A stretch of DNA of 31,002 nucleotides from DALYJJ01 sp031969915 (GCA_031969915.1 DALYJJ010000071.1:1-31002); one strand, 5' to 3'; numbered from the stretch's first letter, positions 9,619 through 18,980 are shown. Made by a program: numbers and translations. Notes: generated from the sequence alone by a model not told the origin.

Positions 9619-11273
9619 ACCGCCGCCGTTTCCTTGCCGCCCTCGCCGCGGCGCCCCTCGCCCGCACGCAACCGCCGCTGCCGTTCCGCATCGTCGCCCC
9701 GGAACAGAGCGGTATCCGCTTCCGGCACGACAACCTGATGTCCGACGCCCGCCACTTGCCCGAGACCGTGGGCAGCGGCTGCGCCTTCTTCGACTTCGAT
9801 CAGGACGGCTGGATGGACCTGCTGTTGCTCAACGGTGGCCCTTGCGATTTCTGGCAACCCTCCGCCTCCCGCCCCGCTCCGCGTCCGGCTCTCTACCGCA
9901 ACAACCGCGACGGCACCTTCACCGACGTTACCGCCCAAAGCGGCCTTCGCACGCCCTTTTTCGGCATGGGCGCCGCCGTCGGCGACTACGACAACAACGG
10001 CCTCCCCGACCTCTTCGTTACCGGCTACGGCGGCAACGCCCTGTTCCGCAACAACGGCGATGGCACCTTCACGGACGTCACCGCCAAGGCCGGCCTGGCA
10101 CGCGCGAACGACTGGTGCACCAGCGCCGTCTGGTTTGACTACAACGGTGACGGCTTCCTCGACCTCTTCGTCTGCCGCTTCGTTGAATACCGCGCTTCCG
10201 GCGGAGTCTTCTGCGGCGACAACCAGGCCGGCCGCCGCTACTACTGCATCCCTCGCGTTTTCAAAGGTCAGCCCAGCCTCCTTTACCGCAATAACGGCGA
10301 CGGCACGTTTACTGAAGTCGGCCGCGAAGGCCCGATCGGCAAAATGCTCGGCAAAGGTCATGGCGTGGTTGCCAGCGACGTCAACGGCGACGGCTGGCTC
10401 GACCTGTTCGTCGGTAACGACACAGTGCCCAACTTCCTGTTCATGAACCGTTCCGGCAGGAGTTGGGACGAGGTCGGCTTCACCGCGGGCGTGGCCTATG
10501 GCGAGAACGGCCAAGCCCGCTCCGGCATGGGCGTCGACGCGGGCGACTACAACGGCGACGGCCGCATCGATCTCTTCGTGGCCAACGTCGACCGCGAACG
10601 CTTCTCCCTCTACCGCAACGAGGGAGACGAGGTCTTCGCCGACGAGGCCGGGCCTACGGGCATCGGCGCTGCCACCCGCCTGCTGAGCGGCTGGGGCCTC
10701 CGCTTCTTCGATTACGACAACGACGGCGAGGTCGACCTGATCCTGGCCAACGGCCACCCCGACGACATGGTCTCTCTCTACGCCGCCAACGTGAGGTACC
10801 GCGAGCCCATGCTTCTGTTCCGCGGCGACGGCCGCACGCTGCGCGACGTTACCGCCGCCGCCGGAGGACCCTTTCGCCTGGAACAGAACGCCCGCGGCCT
10901 CGCCGTCGGCGATTTCAACAACGACGGCGCGCTCGACGTCCTGGTCAACAACAACGGTGAACCCCCACTGCTTCTGGAGAACCTCGCCGGCAAACAGAAT
11001 CGCTGGGTTGGCCTTCAGCTCGTAGGACGCACCGCCAACCGGGACGCCATCGGCGCCCGCCTCCGGTGGAGCGCCGGCGGCGTCGTCCGCTCCCGCCAGC
11101 GGAACGGCGGCGGGAGCTTCCTTTCCGCTCACGACCCGCGCGAGATCCTCGGCTGCGGCCAGGCCGCCCTCGAGTGGGTTGAGATCGCCTGGCCCGCGCC
11201 ATCGAAGATGGTCCAGCGGCTGGAAAGCCTCGCCATGGGCCGCTATCACAAGGTGAGCGAAGCAGGCGCATAA
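9615..11273 (+). CDS. Twin-arginine-exported FG-GAP/VCBS repeat protein with ASPIC/UnbV domain (CRTAC1-like)
   Basis: The 552-residue product starts at TTG 9615, inside a TTGA overlap with the Sel1 gene. The N-terminus NRRRFLAALAAAPLA resembles a twin-arginine export signal. About seven FG-GAP/VCBS blades follow, each with a calcium-binding-like DxDxDG/DxNxDG loop (FFDFDQDGWMDLLLL, VGDYDNNGLPDLFV, WFDYNGDGFLDLFV, SDVNGDGWLDLFVG, AGDYNGDGRIDLFV, FFDYDNDGEVDLIL, VGDFNNDGALDVLV), consistent with a seven-bladed propeller. The C-terminal part from about residue 460 (NRWVGLQLVGRTANRDAIGA through GGSFLSAHDPREILGCG to VEIAWPAP) is the ASPIC/UnbV domain. Such proteins are common in Acidobacteriota, and neighbouring TPR proteins are a recurrent theme. 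The molecular role is not established; extracytoplasmic binding is likely. Confidence 0.93.
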   Translation: MNRRRFLAALAAAPLARTQPPLPFRIVAPEQSGIRFRHDNLMSDARHLPETVGSGCAFFDFDQDGWMDLLLLNGGPCDFWQPSASRPAPRPALYRNNRDGTFTDVTAQSGLRTPFFGMGAAVGDYDNNGLPDLFVTGYGGNALFRNNGDGTFTDVTAKAGLARANDWCTSAVWFDYNGDGFLDLFVCRFVEYRASGGVFCGDNQAGRRYYCIPRVFKGQPSLLYRNNGDGTFTEVGREGPIGKMLGKGHGVVASDVNGDGWLDLFVGNDTVPNFLFMNRSGRSWDEVGFTAGVAYGENGQARSGMGVDAGDYNGDGRIDLFVANVDRERFSLYRNEGDEVFADEAGPTGIGAATRLLSGWGLRFFDYDNDGEVDLILANGHPDDMVSLYAANVRYREPMLLFRGDGRTLRDVTAAAGGPFRLEQNARGLAVGDFNNDGALDVLVNNNGEPPLLLENLAGKQNRWVGLQLVGRTANRDAIGARLRWSAGGVVRSRQRNGGGSFLSAHDPREILGCGQAALEWVEIAWPAPSKMVQRLESLAMGRYHKVSEAGA

Positions 11274-11362
11274 GGGTCTTGCTGATTCGGACGCCTTGTC
11301 TGGTATTCTGCGATGCGTGTGGGCCGCGCATACGACATAGCAATCGGAAGGGACTGCATCAA

Positions 11363-11959
11363 ATGACGGCACAACTGGCATTGTTGCACCTGGTTTGTTG
11401 CTCGCTCCTGTCAGCCAACACGTACTGTTCCCTTTTGGTCAACGTGGTTGACGGACGGAACAAAGAAGTCTCTGAAGCCCTCATCACAGTGCCGGATACT
11501 CATGGGCAAGTGTCCACTTACGAGTGCCGAAGAGGCGGCCTCCGCTTATGCGATCTCGGCATCGAGCCAGTAACGGTAGCGGCGGGCTCCTCCGAATGCA
11601 ACCAGACTACGGTGAAGAATGTTCCTCTCGATTGGGGCGAGACGAGGATTGTGAAGATCATCTATGATCGGAGGCCTTGCCTGCTTGACTTGCCGCCTGT
11701 GGCTGCGTGTCGACTACTGCTTCGCTTCCGGGACGTGAGCGGGCGGTGGGTGAAGGGTGTTGCGGTCGATTCGACAGCAGCGGGCGGCCGGGTACAGACA
11801 TCCGACGACTACGGCAGACTACTCCTTACGCCAGCAGCCGGCGCACGAATTCGCTCTCTTGCCAGGAGGACCGGATACACTCCGGAAGAAATCGATTTTT
11901 CGTGCGCGCCAGACGTAATGCGCGGTGAGCGCTTGGTCACCCTCAGCGCGGTTCCGTAA
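11363..11959 (+). CDS. Small secreted protein with two carboxypeptidase-regulatory-like repeats
   Basis: This 198-residue protein was not recognised as a named family. The chosen ATG at 11363 is preceded by GGAAGGGA, and the product then starts with a signal peptide (MTAQLALLHLVCCSLLSA); upstream in-frame codons would place hydrophilic residues before it. The mature part shows two related beta-rich units. The first is CSLLVNVVDGRNKEVSEALI with a later GGLRLCDLG. The second is CRLLLRFRDVSGRWVKGVAV with DDYGRLLLTPAAG. Both resemble the 'G.v.D..G..v.gv.V...G.....Tdd.G.....' pattern of carboxypeptidase-regulatory-like domains. Several Cys residues (C55, C63, C79, C106, C116, C181) could form disulfides after export. 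It sits 70 nt upstream of the VWFA-related pseudogene in the same orientation. Base composition looks less GC-rich than the preceding operon. Confidence 0.65.
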   Translation: MTAQLALLHLVCCSLLSANTYCSLLVNVVDGRNKEVSEALITVPDTHGQVSTYECRRGGLRLCDLGIEPVTVAAGSSECNQTTVKNVPLDWGETRIVKIIYDRRPCLLDLPPVAACRLLLRFRDVSGRWVKGVAVDSTAAGGRVQTSDDYGRLLLTPAAGARIRSLARRTGYTPEEIDFSCAPDVMRGERLVTLSAVP

Positions 11960-12029
11960 AGACTGGCGATGCGGGTTGGCCCTCGTTCGCCAAGTACAAT
12001 CGGAGGCTGATGCGAAGTTCGAAGAGCAC

Positions 12030-13298
12030 ATGGCCAACTTGCAGATGACAGAACGCGTCGTAGCTCTGGGGATTTTTTCGGTTCTCCTGCCGCTAGCGGG
12101 CGCGTCGGAAGACTTCCTGCTGCATCTCCCGCGGCGGGGGTCATGCTGGGATACTCCCGGTGCTCCTAGCCTAAGAGCGTTCTTGACGGCCAGCCTCTGG
12201 AGATCGTCGACGTGCGACCGGCGCCCGACCGGTTGCCGCTTGTGGTCATTGCGGACGTCGCGGCATGTCACAACATCGACTCTCAGTGCATGAAGGAGGT
12301 AGCGCCGGAACTCGACAATCTCCGGGAGAGCGGAGCGCTTGTGATCTTGTTCGGCTCGCCATGGGGAACGGGAATCCAATACGTACGTTGACTTCGGAGG
12401 GCCGCGGGATGCAGTCGCTGTGGCAGGCATCGGAAGCGAAGCCGCGCGGTGGAGTGGGGCACGGATCGGTTTTGGTACGCCACCTGAGGTTATTCGTGCG
12501 GCTTCAATGTGGTTCGCGGGCGAATCGGCACCTGTGCAGATTCTATGGGTCGGTTCGCGTTTCCTGTGGTTCGACTGGCGACGCTATCTTATTCCTCCCG
12601 AAGATCTTCCGTTTCTAAGGGAGGACTTCGGCGAGTCGCTCCAGCCGCACGCAGGCGTCCTGAGCAGCCGGGGTGTCTCAATCACTCCCATCGTGGCAGG
12701 AAGGCGCACGGCGAAAGGATACAAGCGCGCTGACAAAGTGGCCGTTCAAAGCGCCGAACATTTGGCTCGTTACGCGGGCGGATCCGTGTACTTGCTTTCA
12801 GAGCCGCCAGGATCCGCGCTCCGTAGGGCAATCGAGTCACTTACGAAAGGGTACTTGGTGCGGCTCCGAATGAAGGCCGGAAGCGGCAAGACCCGGGCAC
12901 GATTGCGGACGCTGGAGATCAAGGGCCGGGAGAACGATGATTGCTCATACAGACGTGCGTTCCTGCGCGACGACCAAGTGCCGGCGGAACGCGATCCTCA
13001 GATTTTGGACGAGACGTCGAACCTGATCGTAGCCGCATCTCCCATCGGGCTGGCGCCGGAATATTGCGAGGGATTGGAAGATGGCGTCACACTGCTGGTG
13101 CCCGAGCCGGCGACTCGCGCGGCAGAACTTCTGGTGGCAGTGGAGTACGACTCCGGCGTTAAGGGACTGACCAAGAGGCGATACCGGTTCAAGGCGGGAG
13201 ACTCGGCCGATGGTGTTACTTTCCGGCTTTTTGCTTTCGATCCTGTACAGAACTGGGTTGGGGCCGTTTTGGGCAAAGTCCAAAGGCCGAAGCGGTGA
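12030..13298 (+). pseudogene. Frameshifted VWFA-related secreted protein gene
   Basis: Three consecutive reading-frame segments appear to be parts of one gene. The first, from ATG 12030 or 12045, encodes a signal peptide (MTERVVALGIFSVLLPLAGA). The second (12170 to about 12390) encodes VLDGQPLEIVDVRPAP and LPLVVIADVAACHNIDSQ. This is the region where VWFA-related proteins have 'dG.p..I..v...' followed by the MIDAS strand, but the DxSxS motif is degenerate. The third segment, open to TGA at 13298, includes YVDFGG, a long conserved-looking body and ARYAGGSVYLLSEPPG with LTKGYLVRLR, matching the family's 'GG..f......l...l...Y.L.Y' end. The second break coincides with a tandem TACGTACG at about 12380-12387: removing one 4-bp copy restores QYVDFGG. 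The first break lies near 12160-12180, with part of the N-terminal beta region apparently missing. A sequencing error is the alternative. The intact 3' segment alone (12420-13298) could give 292 residues but lacks a signal peptide. Confidence 0.6.
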
Positions 13299-13342
13299 GG
13301 GGACTGCCGGCGCAGGGGCCTCGCGGCGTTCCTAAGAAACGA

Positions 13343-13377
13343 AAGGCGCGGGACGGAGGGTATCCGTCCCGCGCCTT
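13343..13377 (-). terminator. Strong hairpin terminator between convergent genes
   Basis: A perfect 15-bp stem (AAGGCGCGGGACGGA pairing with 13363-13377) closes a 5-nt loop. It lies between the convergent pseudogene stop (13298) and the receptor stop (13404). Read on the minus strand the stem is followed by TTTCGTTTCTTAGG, a moderate U-tract, so intrinsic termination of the receptor gene is most likely. The plus side lacks a U-tract but the hairpin could still act in both directions. Confidence 0.8.
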
Positions 13378-13403
13378 CGTGCTTGGAGAGTGCGCTTCGC
13401 TGG

Positions 13404-16400
13404 TTAGAACGTGAAGCGGGTGCCGATCTGAATGCGGCGGCGGCCGCCGTCCGTATTCCACTGGTTCAAGAACGCAGCGGAGTTGATACGGGCGTCGGGG
13501 ATGCCGAAATTGCGGGTGTTGGTCAGGTTGAAGAAGTCGGCGCGAAGCTGCATGTTGATGCGCTCGGTGATCCGGGTGTTCTTCAGGAAGCTGGTGTCGA
13601 CGTTGAAGATGCCGTCGGCGCGCAGGATGCCGCGGCCGGTGTTGCCGAGCGGGGCGGCGGCGGTGACGGGCGTGAAGAAGCGCTCCCCGCCGGCCCAGCG
13701 GGCGCGGAGGTCGGCGATGTTCATCGACGAGAGGTCCATCGAGGTGGCCACGTTGGGACGGATCGCGATGCCCACCAGTCCGCTGATGCCGGCCAGGCGG
13801 CCACCCGGATCGGCGCCATTCAGGACGGTAAAGGGTGCGCCGGACTGGGCGGTGAGGAAGGGGCTGATCTGCCAGCCGCCGAGGACCTTGCCGGCCACGC
13901 CCTTCTGCTCGCGGAAGAACGGCACTTCCCAAACGCCATTGGCGGTGAAGCGGTGGGGGCGGTCGAAGGTGGAGCGGCCGCGGTCGAGGCGGCGGTTGAA
14001 GCTGTCCTGGGCGATGGCGACGTCGGCGAGCGGGTTGGGGTTGAACAGTTCGCTCGCATCGTCAATGAACGCGCTCCAGGTGTAATGGGCGCCCATGGAG
14101 AAGTTCTGGGAGAGGCGCTTGTTGAGCGAAACCTGCAGCGAATGGTAGATGGACGAAGCGCAGTTGCAGCGGTTCCGGACGACACCGAAGTTGGGGTTCA
14201 CGCGAACCGCGGGGCTGGACCCGGGAACGATCGGGTTTTCGTCGATGGTCTGGAAGAGGCCGGTGCCTTTGGTACCGATCCAGCCCGCCGTCAGCGACCA
14301 GTCCTTGGCCAGTTCGCGCTCCACCATGAAGGAGAACTGTTCGGCGATGGCCGAGCGGTTGTCGGGCGAGAGGATGGTGCGGTTGGCGGTCCGGGGGTTG
14401 GCCGGAACGCCGACGCGGCGGGCTTCCTGGACGCGGGCAAAGCCGTTCTGCGCGATGCCGCCGGAGATGAAGTTCACGGAGTTCAGGAAGGGGAAGGCGC
14501 TGGCCACGTTCAGCGTGAGGTTGACGAAGTTATGGTCGTAGCTGCGCGCGTAGCCGCCCCGGATGACGGTGTTGTCGAAGAGGCGGTAGTTGAAGCCGAT
14601 GCGCGGCGCGAAATTGTTCCAGTCGCGCGGCGGGCGATTGATCAGCCGGAACTCTTCGTTATTGCCGGCCGCGGCCACGATCCGGTTGTTGATCGGCACC
14701 AGGCTCTCGAGCGACGGGCCGGGGGTCTCGTAGCGGACGCCGTAGGTGAGCGTGAACTTGCGATTCACGCGCCATTCGTCCTGCCAGAACATGTAGTAGT
14801 CGTATTGTTTGAAGGGCCAGATCACGTCGCCGCCAGGCAGCGTGGCGTTGATGGTGGCCACGGTGGCGACGTCGTCGTAGAGCCGCTGCAGCGTGTCGAA
14901 CGCCACCGAACCGCGCGCGGTGGGGCCGAAGAAGCTGACGATGTCCACGCGGCGGAAGTCGATCCCGAACTTCATGGAGTGATTGCCGCGGATCATGCCG
15001 GTGGTGTTCTGGATCTGGTAGGTGTTGTTGCGGCGGAACTGGGGAAGGTTCACGGCCAGGCCGATGGCCGTGCGGGAGGCGGCGGCGTTGATGCCCACCA
15101 GGCCGAGTTCGGCCACCTCGAGCGACGGAATCACCTGCGACGAGGGATCCGAGGCGTTGGTGAGGGAGTTCAGGCGCTGGTAGGAGACCCGCAGTTCGTT
15201 GAACACGGTGGGGCTGAAGGTCTTGTTATAGGAGAGCGTGGCCGACTGCGTGCGAGCCGGGCTGATGGTGGTCAGGCCGGGAGGGGTCACCTGGCCGGTG
15301 CCGCCGATGAAGTCGTCGTTGACCATGTAGCGGCCCGTGAGCAGGTTGCTGTCGTTGAAGCGGTGATCGAAGCGCCCGGTGGCCTGGTGATTGGTCTGCC
15401 CGACGGAGGCGGAGCCGGTGATGTTGCCGAGCGGCACGCGGAAGGCTTGGCCGCCCGCGTTGAGGTTCGCGAAGTTGCCGTTGGCCACCTGGGCGGCCGG
15501 CAGGAAGTCCAACAGGGCCTTGATCTGCGGGCGCGAGGAGAACTGATTGAGGATCGTTCGGCCTTCGGCCGTGGGCGCGCCGCTCAGGGTGGTGCCGAAG
15601 CCGAGCTGCCGGACCGTCCAGCGCTGGTAGGAGGTGAAGAAGAAGGTCTTGTTCTTGATCACCGGGCCGCCCATCGTCCCGCCCACCTGGTTCTCGACGA
15701 GGAACGGCACCTTCGTCACGCGGGCGTTCACTTCCTGGTTCGAAAGCGTGTTCAGCGAGTTGCCGTTATAGAACCAGAAGGCCGAACCGTGGTATTCGTT
15801 CGAGCCGCTCTTGGTGACCATGCTGACCACGGATCCGGCCGAGCGGCCGTATTCGGGGAGGAACTGGTTGGTGATGATGCGGACTTCGGCCACGATGTCG
15901 GGGTTGTTGATGGTCTGCTGGTTGCCTGTTACAGATGGATCGTTCGAGTCCTGGCCGTCGATCATGAAGTTGTTCGACCGGACGCGCATGCCGTTGGCGG
16001 AGAAGTTCACGCCGCCGGAGGCGAAGCTGGTCTGGCCGCTCGAAAGCTGGCTCACGCCGGGGACCGAGAGGGCGAGGTTGAGGATGTTGCGATTGGGCGC
16101 CAGAGGCAGCTCGGAGACGCGCTTCGATTCAAAGTTCGTCGAGACCTCGGCGTTGGTGGTATTGATGACCGCGGCGTCGGAGGTGACCGTGATGGTCTCC
16201 GAGACAGCCGTCACTTCGAGCTTCACGGTGAGGTCGGCGTTCTGGTTCAGGCGCAGAACGATGGGGCCTTGCACGTACTTGGCGAAGCCGCTCTTCTGGA
16301 CGCTCACCTCATAGTTGCCGATCTGCAGTTGCCGTACGCGGAACGCGCCGTCGGCACCCGTGGTGGTTTCCCGGACCGCGTTGGTGTCGAGACTGCGGAC

Positions 16401-16535
16401 CGAGACTTTCGCATCACCCACCGCGGAACCGCTGGGGTCGGTGACCGTCCCCAGGATGTCGGCGTAGGTGGATTGAGCGAGGGAAGGGATCGTGAGCAGC
16501 AGCAAGCTGACGCACGTCAAGACGACTCGGATCAT
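13404..16535 (-). CDS. Oar-like TonB-dependent outer-membrane receptor with carboxypeptidase-regulatory-like domain
   Basis: The 1043-residue product is a second receptor of the same general class as the one at 3705 but clearly different in sequence. It has a signal peptide (MIRVVLTCVSLLLLTIPSLAQ) and a carboxypeptidase-regulatory-like domain at about residues 25-105 (ILGTVTDPSGSAVGDAKVSV, GAFRVRQLQIGNYEVSVQ). The plug-like region follows (VNFSANGMRVRSNNFMIDGQ, IVAEVRIITNQFLPEYGRSA, GSNEYHGSAFWFYNGNSLN, then GGTMGGPVIKNKTFFFTSYQ). The rest is a barrel ending in RRRIQIGTRFTF with a C-terminal Phe. It is monocistronic on the minus strand, ends just before a strong hairpin at 13343-13377, and is divergent from the epimerase gene. 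Its ligand is unknown; no SusD-like or hydrolase partner is adjacent. Confidence 0.93.
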   Translation of the reverse strand: MIRVVLTCVSLLLLTIPSLAQSTYADILGTVTDPSGSAVGDAKVSVRSLDTNAVRETTTGADGAFRVRQLQIGNYEVSVQKSGFAKYVQGPIVLRLNQNADLTVKLEVTAVSETITVTSDAAVINTTNAEVSTNFESKRVSELPLAPNRNILNLALSVPGVSQLSSGQTSFASGGVNFSANGMRVRSNNFMIDGQDSNDPSVTGNQQTINNPDIVAEVRIITNQFLPEYGRSAGSVVSMVTKSGSNEYHGSAFWFYNGNSLNTLSNQEVNARVTKVPFLVENQVGGTMGGPVIKNKTFFFTSYQRWTVRQLGFGTTLSGAPTAEGRTILNQFSSRPQIKALLDFLPAAQVANGNFANLNAGGQAFRVPLGNITGSASVGQTNHQATGRFDHRFNDSNLLTGRYMVNDDFIGGTGQVTPPGLTTISPARTQSATLSYNKTFSPTVFNELRVSYQRLNSLTNASDPSSQVIPSLEVAELGLVGINAAASRTAIGLAVNLPQFRRNNTYQIQNTTGMIRGNHSMKFGIDFRRVDIVSFFGPTARGSVAFDTLQRLYDDVATVATINATLPGGDVIWPFKQYDYYMFWQDEWRVNRKFTLTYGVRYETPGPSLESLVPINNRIVAAAGNNEEFRLINRPPRDWNNFAPRIGFNYRLFDNTVIRGGYARSYDHNFVNLTLNVASAFPFLNSVNFISGGIAQNGFARVQEARRVGVPANPRTANRTILSPDNRSAIAEQFSFMVERELAKDWSLTAGWIGTKGTGLFQTIDENPIVPGSSPAVRVNPNFGVVRNRCNCASSIYHSLQVSLNKRLSQNFSMGAHYTWSAFIDDASELFNPNPLADVAIAQDSFNRRLDRGRSTFDRPHRFTANGVWEVPFFREQKGVAGKVLGGWQISPFLTAQSGAPFTVLNGADPGGRLAGISGLVGIAIRPNVATSMDLSSMNIADLRARWAGGERFFTPVTAAAPLGNTGRGILRADGIFNVDTSFLKNTRITERINMQLRADFFNLTNTRNFGIPDARINSAAFLNQWNTDGGRRRIQIGTRFTF

Positions 16536-16796
16536 GCGAAGGTACCCCTGTGTAGAGTTTTCAGTTAAAACGAGACACTACCGTATGGATACAAATATTA
16601 CAGATTGGCAATGTGATGGCAAGCGGGGTGTGTCGGATGGATGAAAAATGTTACACCTCCGGTGAATACCCGAGGGACATAAGGAAAGGGTACTGGAACC
16701 GGGGAGGAGCTAAGGTTTGGGCTGCCTTGACCGTTCGAATTTGATTGCCTCACAATGGCTTGGTAGGGAGTTTGGGGGAGGAGAAAGGCCAAAAGC
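16536..16796. promoter_or_regulatory. AT-richer divergent intergenic region
   Basis: This 261-bp spacer lies between the divergent receptor and epimerase genes and must hold promoters for both. It is visibly less GC-rich than the flanking genes, particularly 16560-16660. GGGGAGGAG at about 16774-16782 and the following AAAGG form a ribosome binding site region for the epimerase ATG at 16797. I did not find convincing paired promoter hexamers or a clear operator. Confidence 0.4.
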
Positions 16797-17771
16797 ATGA
16801 AACGGGTCGTGGTTTGCGGGGCTGGAGGGTTCATCGGCGGCCATTTGGTGCGGCGGCTGAAGCGGGAAGGCTTCTGGGTGCGCGGGGTGGACCTGAAGCA
16901 CCACGAGTTTTCGACGACCGCGGCCGACGAGTTTCTGAAGGGGGACCTGCGCGATGTCGGGACCGCGAAGGCGGCGGTAGACGGCGTGACGGACGTCTAT
17001 CAGTTGGCAGCGGACATGGGCGGCGCGGGCTACATCTTCACCGGCGATCACGATGCGGCGGTGATGCACAATTCGGCCACGATCAATCTGAACATCCTGG
17101 AAGCTGCGGCGCATACCGGGGTAAAACGGCTCTTCTACTCCTCCTCGGCCTGCATTTACCCGGAGCGGAACCAGATGGACGCGGACAATCCGGTGTGTTC
17201 GGAGGAATCTGCCTATCCGGCCGCGCCGGACAGCGAGTACGGGTGGGAGAAACTGTTCAGTGAGCGGCTTTACCTGGCCTACATGCGGAATCACGGCCTG
17301 CAGGTGCGGATCGCGCGCTTCCACAACATCTTCGGACCGGAAGGCACGTGGGAGGGCGGCCGCGAAAAAGCGCCGGCCGCCATGTGCCGGAAAGTCGCCG
17401 AAGCGCCCGACCAGGGAGTGATGCAGATGTGGGGCGACGGCAAGCAGACCCGTTCGTTTCTCTACATCGACGAGTGCCTGGAAGGGGTCCGTCGCCTGAT
17501 GGAATCGGACTTTACCGGGCCGGTGAACATCGGCTCCGAGGAGATGATCACCCTCAACGGCCTGGCGGAAATGGCGATGGCGATCGCGGGCAAGACGCTG
17601 CGGATCGAGCACATCCCCGGCCCGCTAGGCGTCCGCGGCCGCAATTCGGACAACCGCCTGATCAAGCAGAAACTGGGGTGGGCGCCCACGACGCCGCTCC
17701 TCGATGGGATGACGGCCACCTACAACTGGATCGCGCAGCAGGTGGCGAAACGGGCTCTGCAGCCCGCCTGA
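16797..17771 (+). CDS. NAD-dependent epimerase, GDP-mannose 3,5-epimerase-like
   Basis: The 324-residue protein is an extended short-chain dehydrogenase/reductase. The Rossmann motif GAGGFIGG (residues 8-15) binds NAD. The catalytic Tyr-x3-Lys is Y148-G-W-E-K152. Hallmarks of the GDP-mannose 3,5-epimerase branch are AADMGGAGYI (71-80), SSSACIYPE with C119 as the probable acid/base Cys, RFHNIFGPEGTW (174-185), GGREKAPAAMCRKV with K191 as the partner base, and GDGKQTRSFLYIDEC (213-227). By family knowledge the reaction converts GDP-mannose to GDP-L-galactose (and GDP-L-gulose), a nucleotide sugar used in bacterial exopolysaccharide. The neighbouring glycosyltransferase gene is convergent and abuts it without a gap (17771/17772), supporting a sugar-related neighbourhood. 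A related NDP-sugar epimerase specificity cannot be excluded. Confidence 0.88.
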   Translation: MKRVVVCGAGGFIGGHLVRRLKREGFWVRGVDLKHHEFSTTAADEFLKGDLRDVGTAKAAVDGVTDVYQLAADMGGAGYIFTGDHDAAVMHNSATINLNILEAAAHTGVKRLFYSSSACIYPERNQMDADNPVCSEESAYPAAPDSEYGWEKLFSERLYLAYMRNHGLQVRIARFHNIFGPEGTWEGGREKAPAAMCRKVAEAPDQGVMQMWGDGKQTRSFLYIDECLEGVRRLMESDFTGPVNIGSEEMITLNGLAEMAMAIAGKTLRIEHIPGPLGVRGRNSDNRLIKQKLGWAPTTPLLDGMTATYNWIAQQVAKRALQPA

Positions 17772-18980
17772 TCAGAGTAGTCTTCGAAGGGCACGATCCC
17801 AGCGGTCGAGCGAACTGGCCAAGGAGAATTCGCGGCGGTAGACCTCGTGGCAGCGAGTGAAGGTGGCCAGGCGCGCTTCCTCGTTCGACGACCAGGCGGC
17901 CAGTTCCTCTGCCAACGGCGCGATCGCTGAGGGCTCAAGGACCCAGCCGACCCGGTGCTGCCGGATCCAGTGCGCCACCGCCGAGTCGCCGCTCCCCACG
18001 AAGAGCACCGGCCGGCCCATGGCCAGTGCGCCGAAGAACTTGGACGGAACCACGGTACCGGTCCACTCAGGCCGGAGTGTGACGACGTGGATGTCGGTGG
18101 CGGCGAGCCTGCGGTCCAGGGCTTCGGGCGAGGCGAAGCCGGCGAACCCGATGGGAGCTTTGGCTGCCTCCACGGCGCCGCGGAGCGCGTCCACGGCATT
18201 GCCCCGGACGCTGAAGACGACCGCGCCTCCTCGGGGAGCGAGGTGGTGGGCGAGTTCGAGAATCCCTTCCCAGGTGTGCGCCCGTCCGAAGTTGCCGGAG
18301 TAGAGGAGACACAGCGACGCGCCGCCGAACAGGGCGCGCCGCTCCTCGGCGTGAATCGGAGCGGGAGCGGACGGTTCGGCGAGCGCCCAGGGAACGATCG
18401 TCTCCACCGCCGCCCGCGAGCCGTATCCGGCCAGCAGCGATCGCATACAGCCGCCGATGTCGACGAGCAGGTGGAAGCGGCGGTAGGCGAGTCCCATGAG
18501 CGACTGGAAGAGCCGCACGGCGGCCGAGCCTTCGCGCAGAAGACCGTCGGAGACCGCCGCCTCCGGGTAGAGGTCGAAGCACCAATGGACCAACCTGACG
18601 CGGGGACGCAGCAGCCTCCAGGCGAAGGCAACCAGGGGGCTGAAGATGGGGTCGGTGCCGACAATGAGGACGTCGGCGCGGATGCGGCGGTCGAGCGCCA
18701 GCAGACTCCAGGCGGCGATCATCCAGACCGCGTTGGCCATCCGGCCCAACGCCGACGACTGCCGGAAGCGGGGCCGCCACAGACGAAGAAACCGGACACC
18801 TTTCCAATGGGTCTCGCGCTCATAGGACTTCGACTCATCGCGGCAGGCGCGGTTGCAGGCGCTGGCCACGACCTCCCAACCGCGATCGGCGAGACCGGTG
18901 CACAGTTCGGTGAGGTGAACAGCGCTCACCACGTCGTCGGGGTACAGGTAGTGGTAGAGAACGACGGCGGCCGGCTTCAT
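17772..18980 (-). CDS. Glycosyltransferase family 4 (WcaI-like)
   Basis: The 402-residue protein has the two-Rossmann-domain GT-B pattern of retaining family 4 glycosyltransferases. The N-terminal half includes YPDDVVSAVHLTELCTGLAD (acceptor-side loop), the DVLIVGTDPIFSPLVAFAWR region and HWCFDLYPEAAVSDGLL. The last two are typical of WcaI-like colanic-acid glycosyltransferases. The C-terminal half has LCLLYSGNFGRAHTWEGILE and the nucleotide-sugar-binding stretch VPSKFFGALAMGRPVLFVG. It is predicted to transfer a sugar from an NDP donor during extracellular polysaccharide assembly at the inner membrane. It faces the epimerase gene tail to tail and is divergent from the radical SAM gene across a short spacer. 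The donor and acceptor are unknown. Confidence 0.87.
   Translation of the reverse strand: MKPAAVVLYHYLYPDDVVSAVHLTELCTGLADRGWEVVASACNRACRDESKSYERETHWKGVRFLRLWRPRFRQSSALGRMANAVWMIAAWSLLALDRRIRADVLIVGTDPIFSPLVAFAWRLLRPRVRLVHWCFDLYPEAAVSDGLLREGSAAVRLFQSLMGLAYRRFHLLVDIGGCMRSLLAGYGSRAAVETIVPWALAEPSAPAPIHAEERRALFGGASLCLLYSGNFGRAHTWEGILELAHHLAPRGGAVVFSVRGNAVDALRGAVEAAKAPIGFAGFASPEALDRRLAATDIHVVTLRPEWTGTVVPSKFFGALAMGRPVLFVGSGDSAVAHWIRQHRVGWVLEPSAIAPLAEELAAWSSNEEARLATFTRCHEVYRREFSLASSLDRWDRALRRLL

Noticed and set aside
13383..16568. A very long open frame (1061 codons) on the plus strand opposite the second TonB-dependent receptor.
   Set aside because: It is a GC-skew shadow: composition is dominated by Gly, Val, Ala, Glu and Arg with no family resemblance, while the minus strand encodes a full receptor with signal peptide and barrel.
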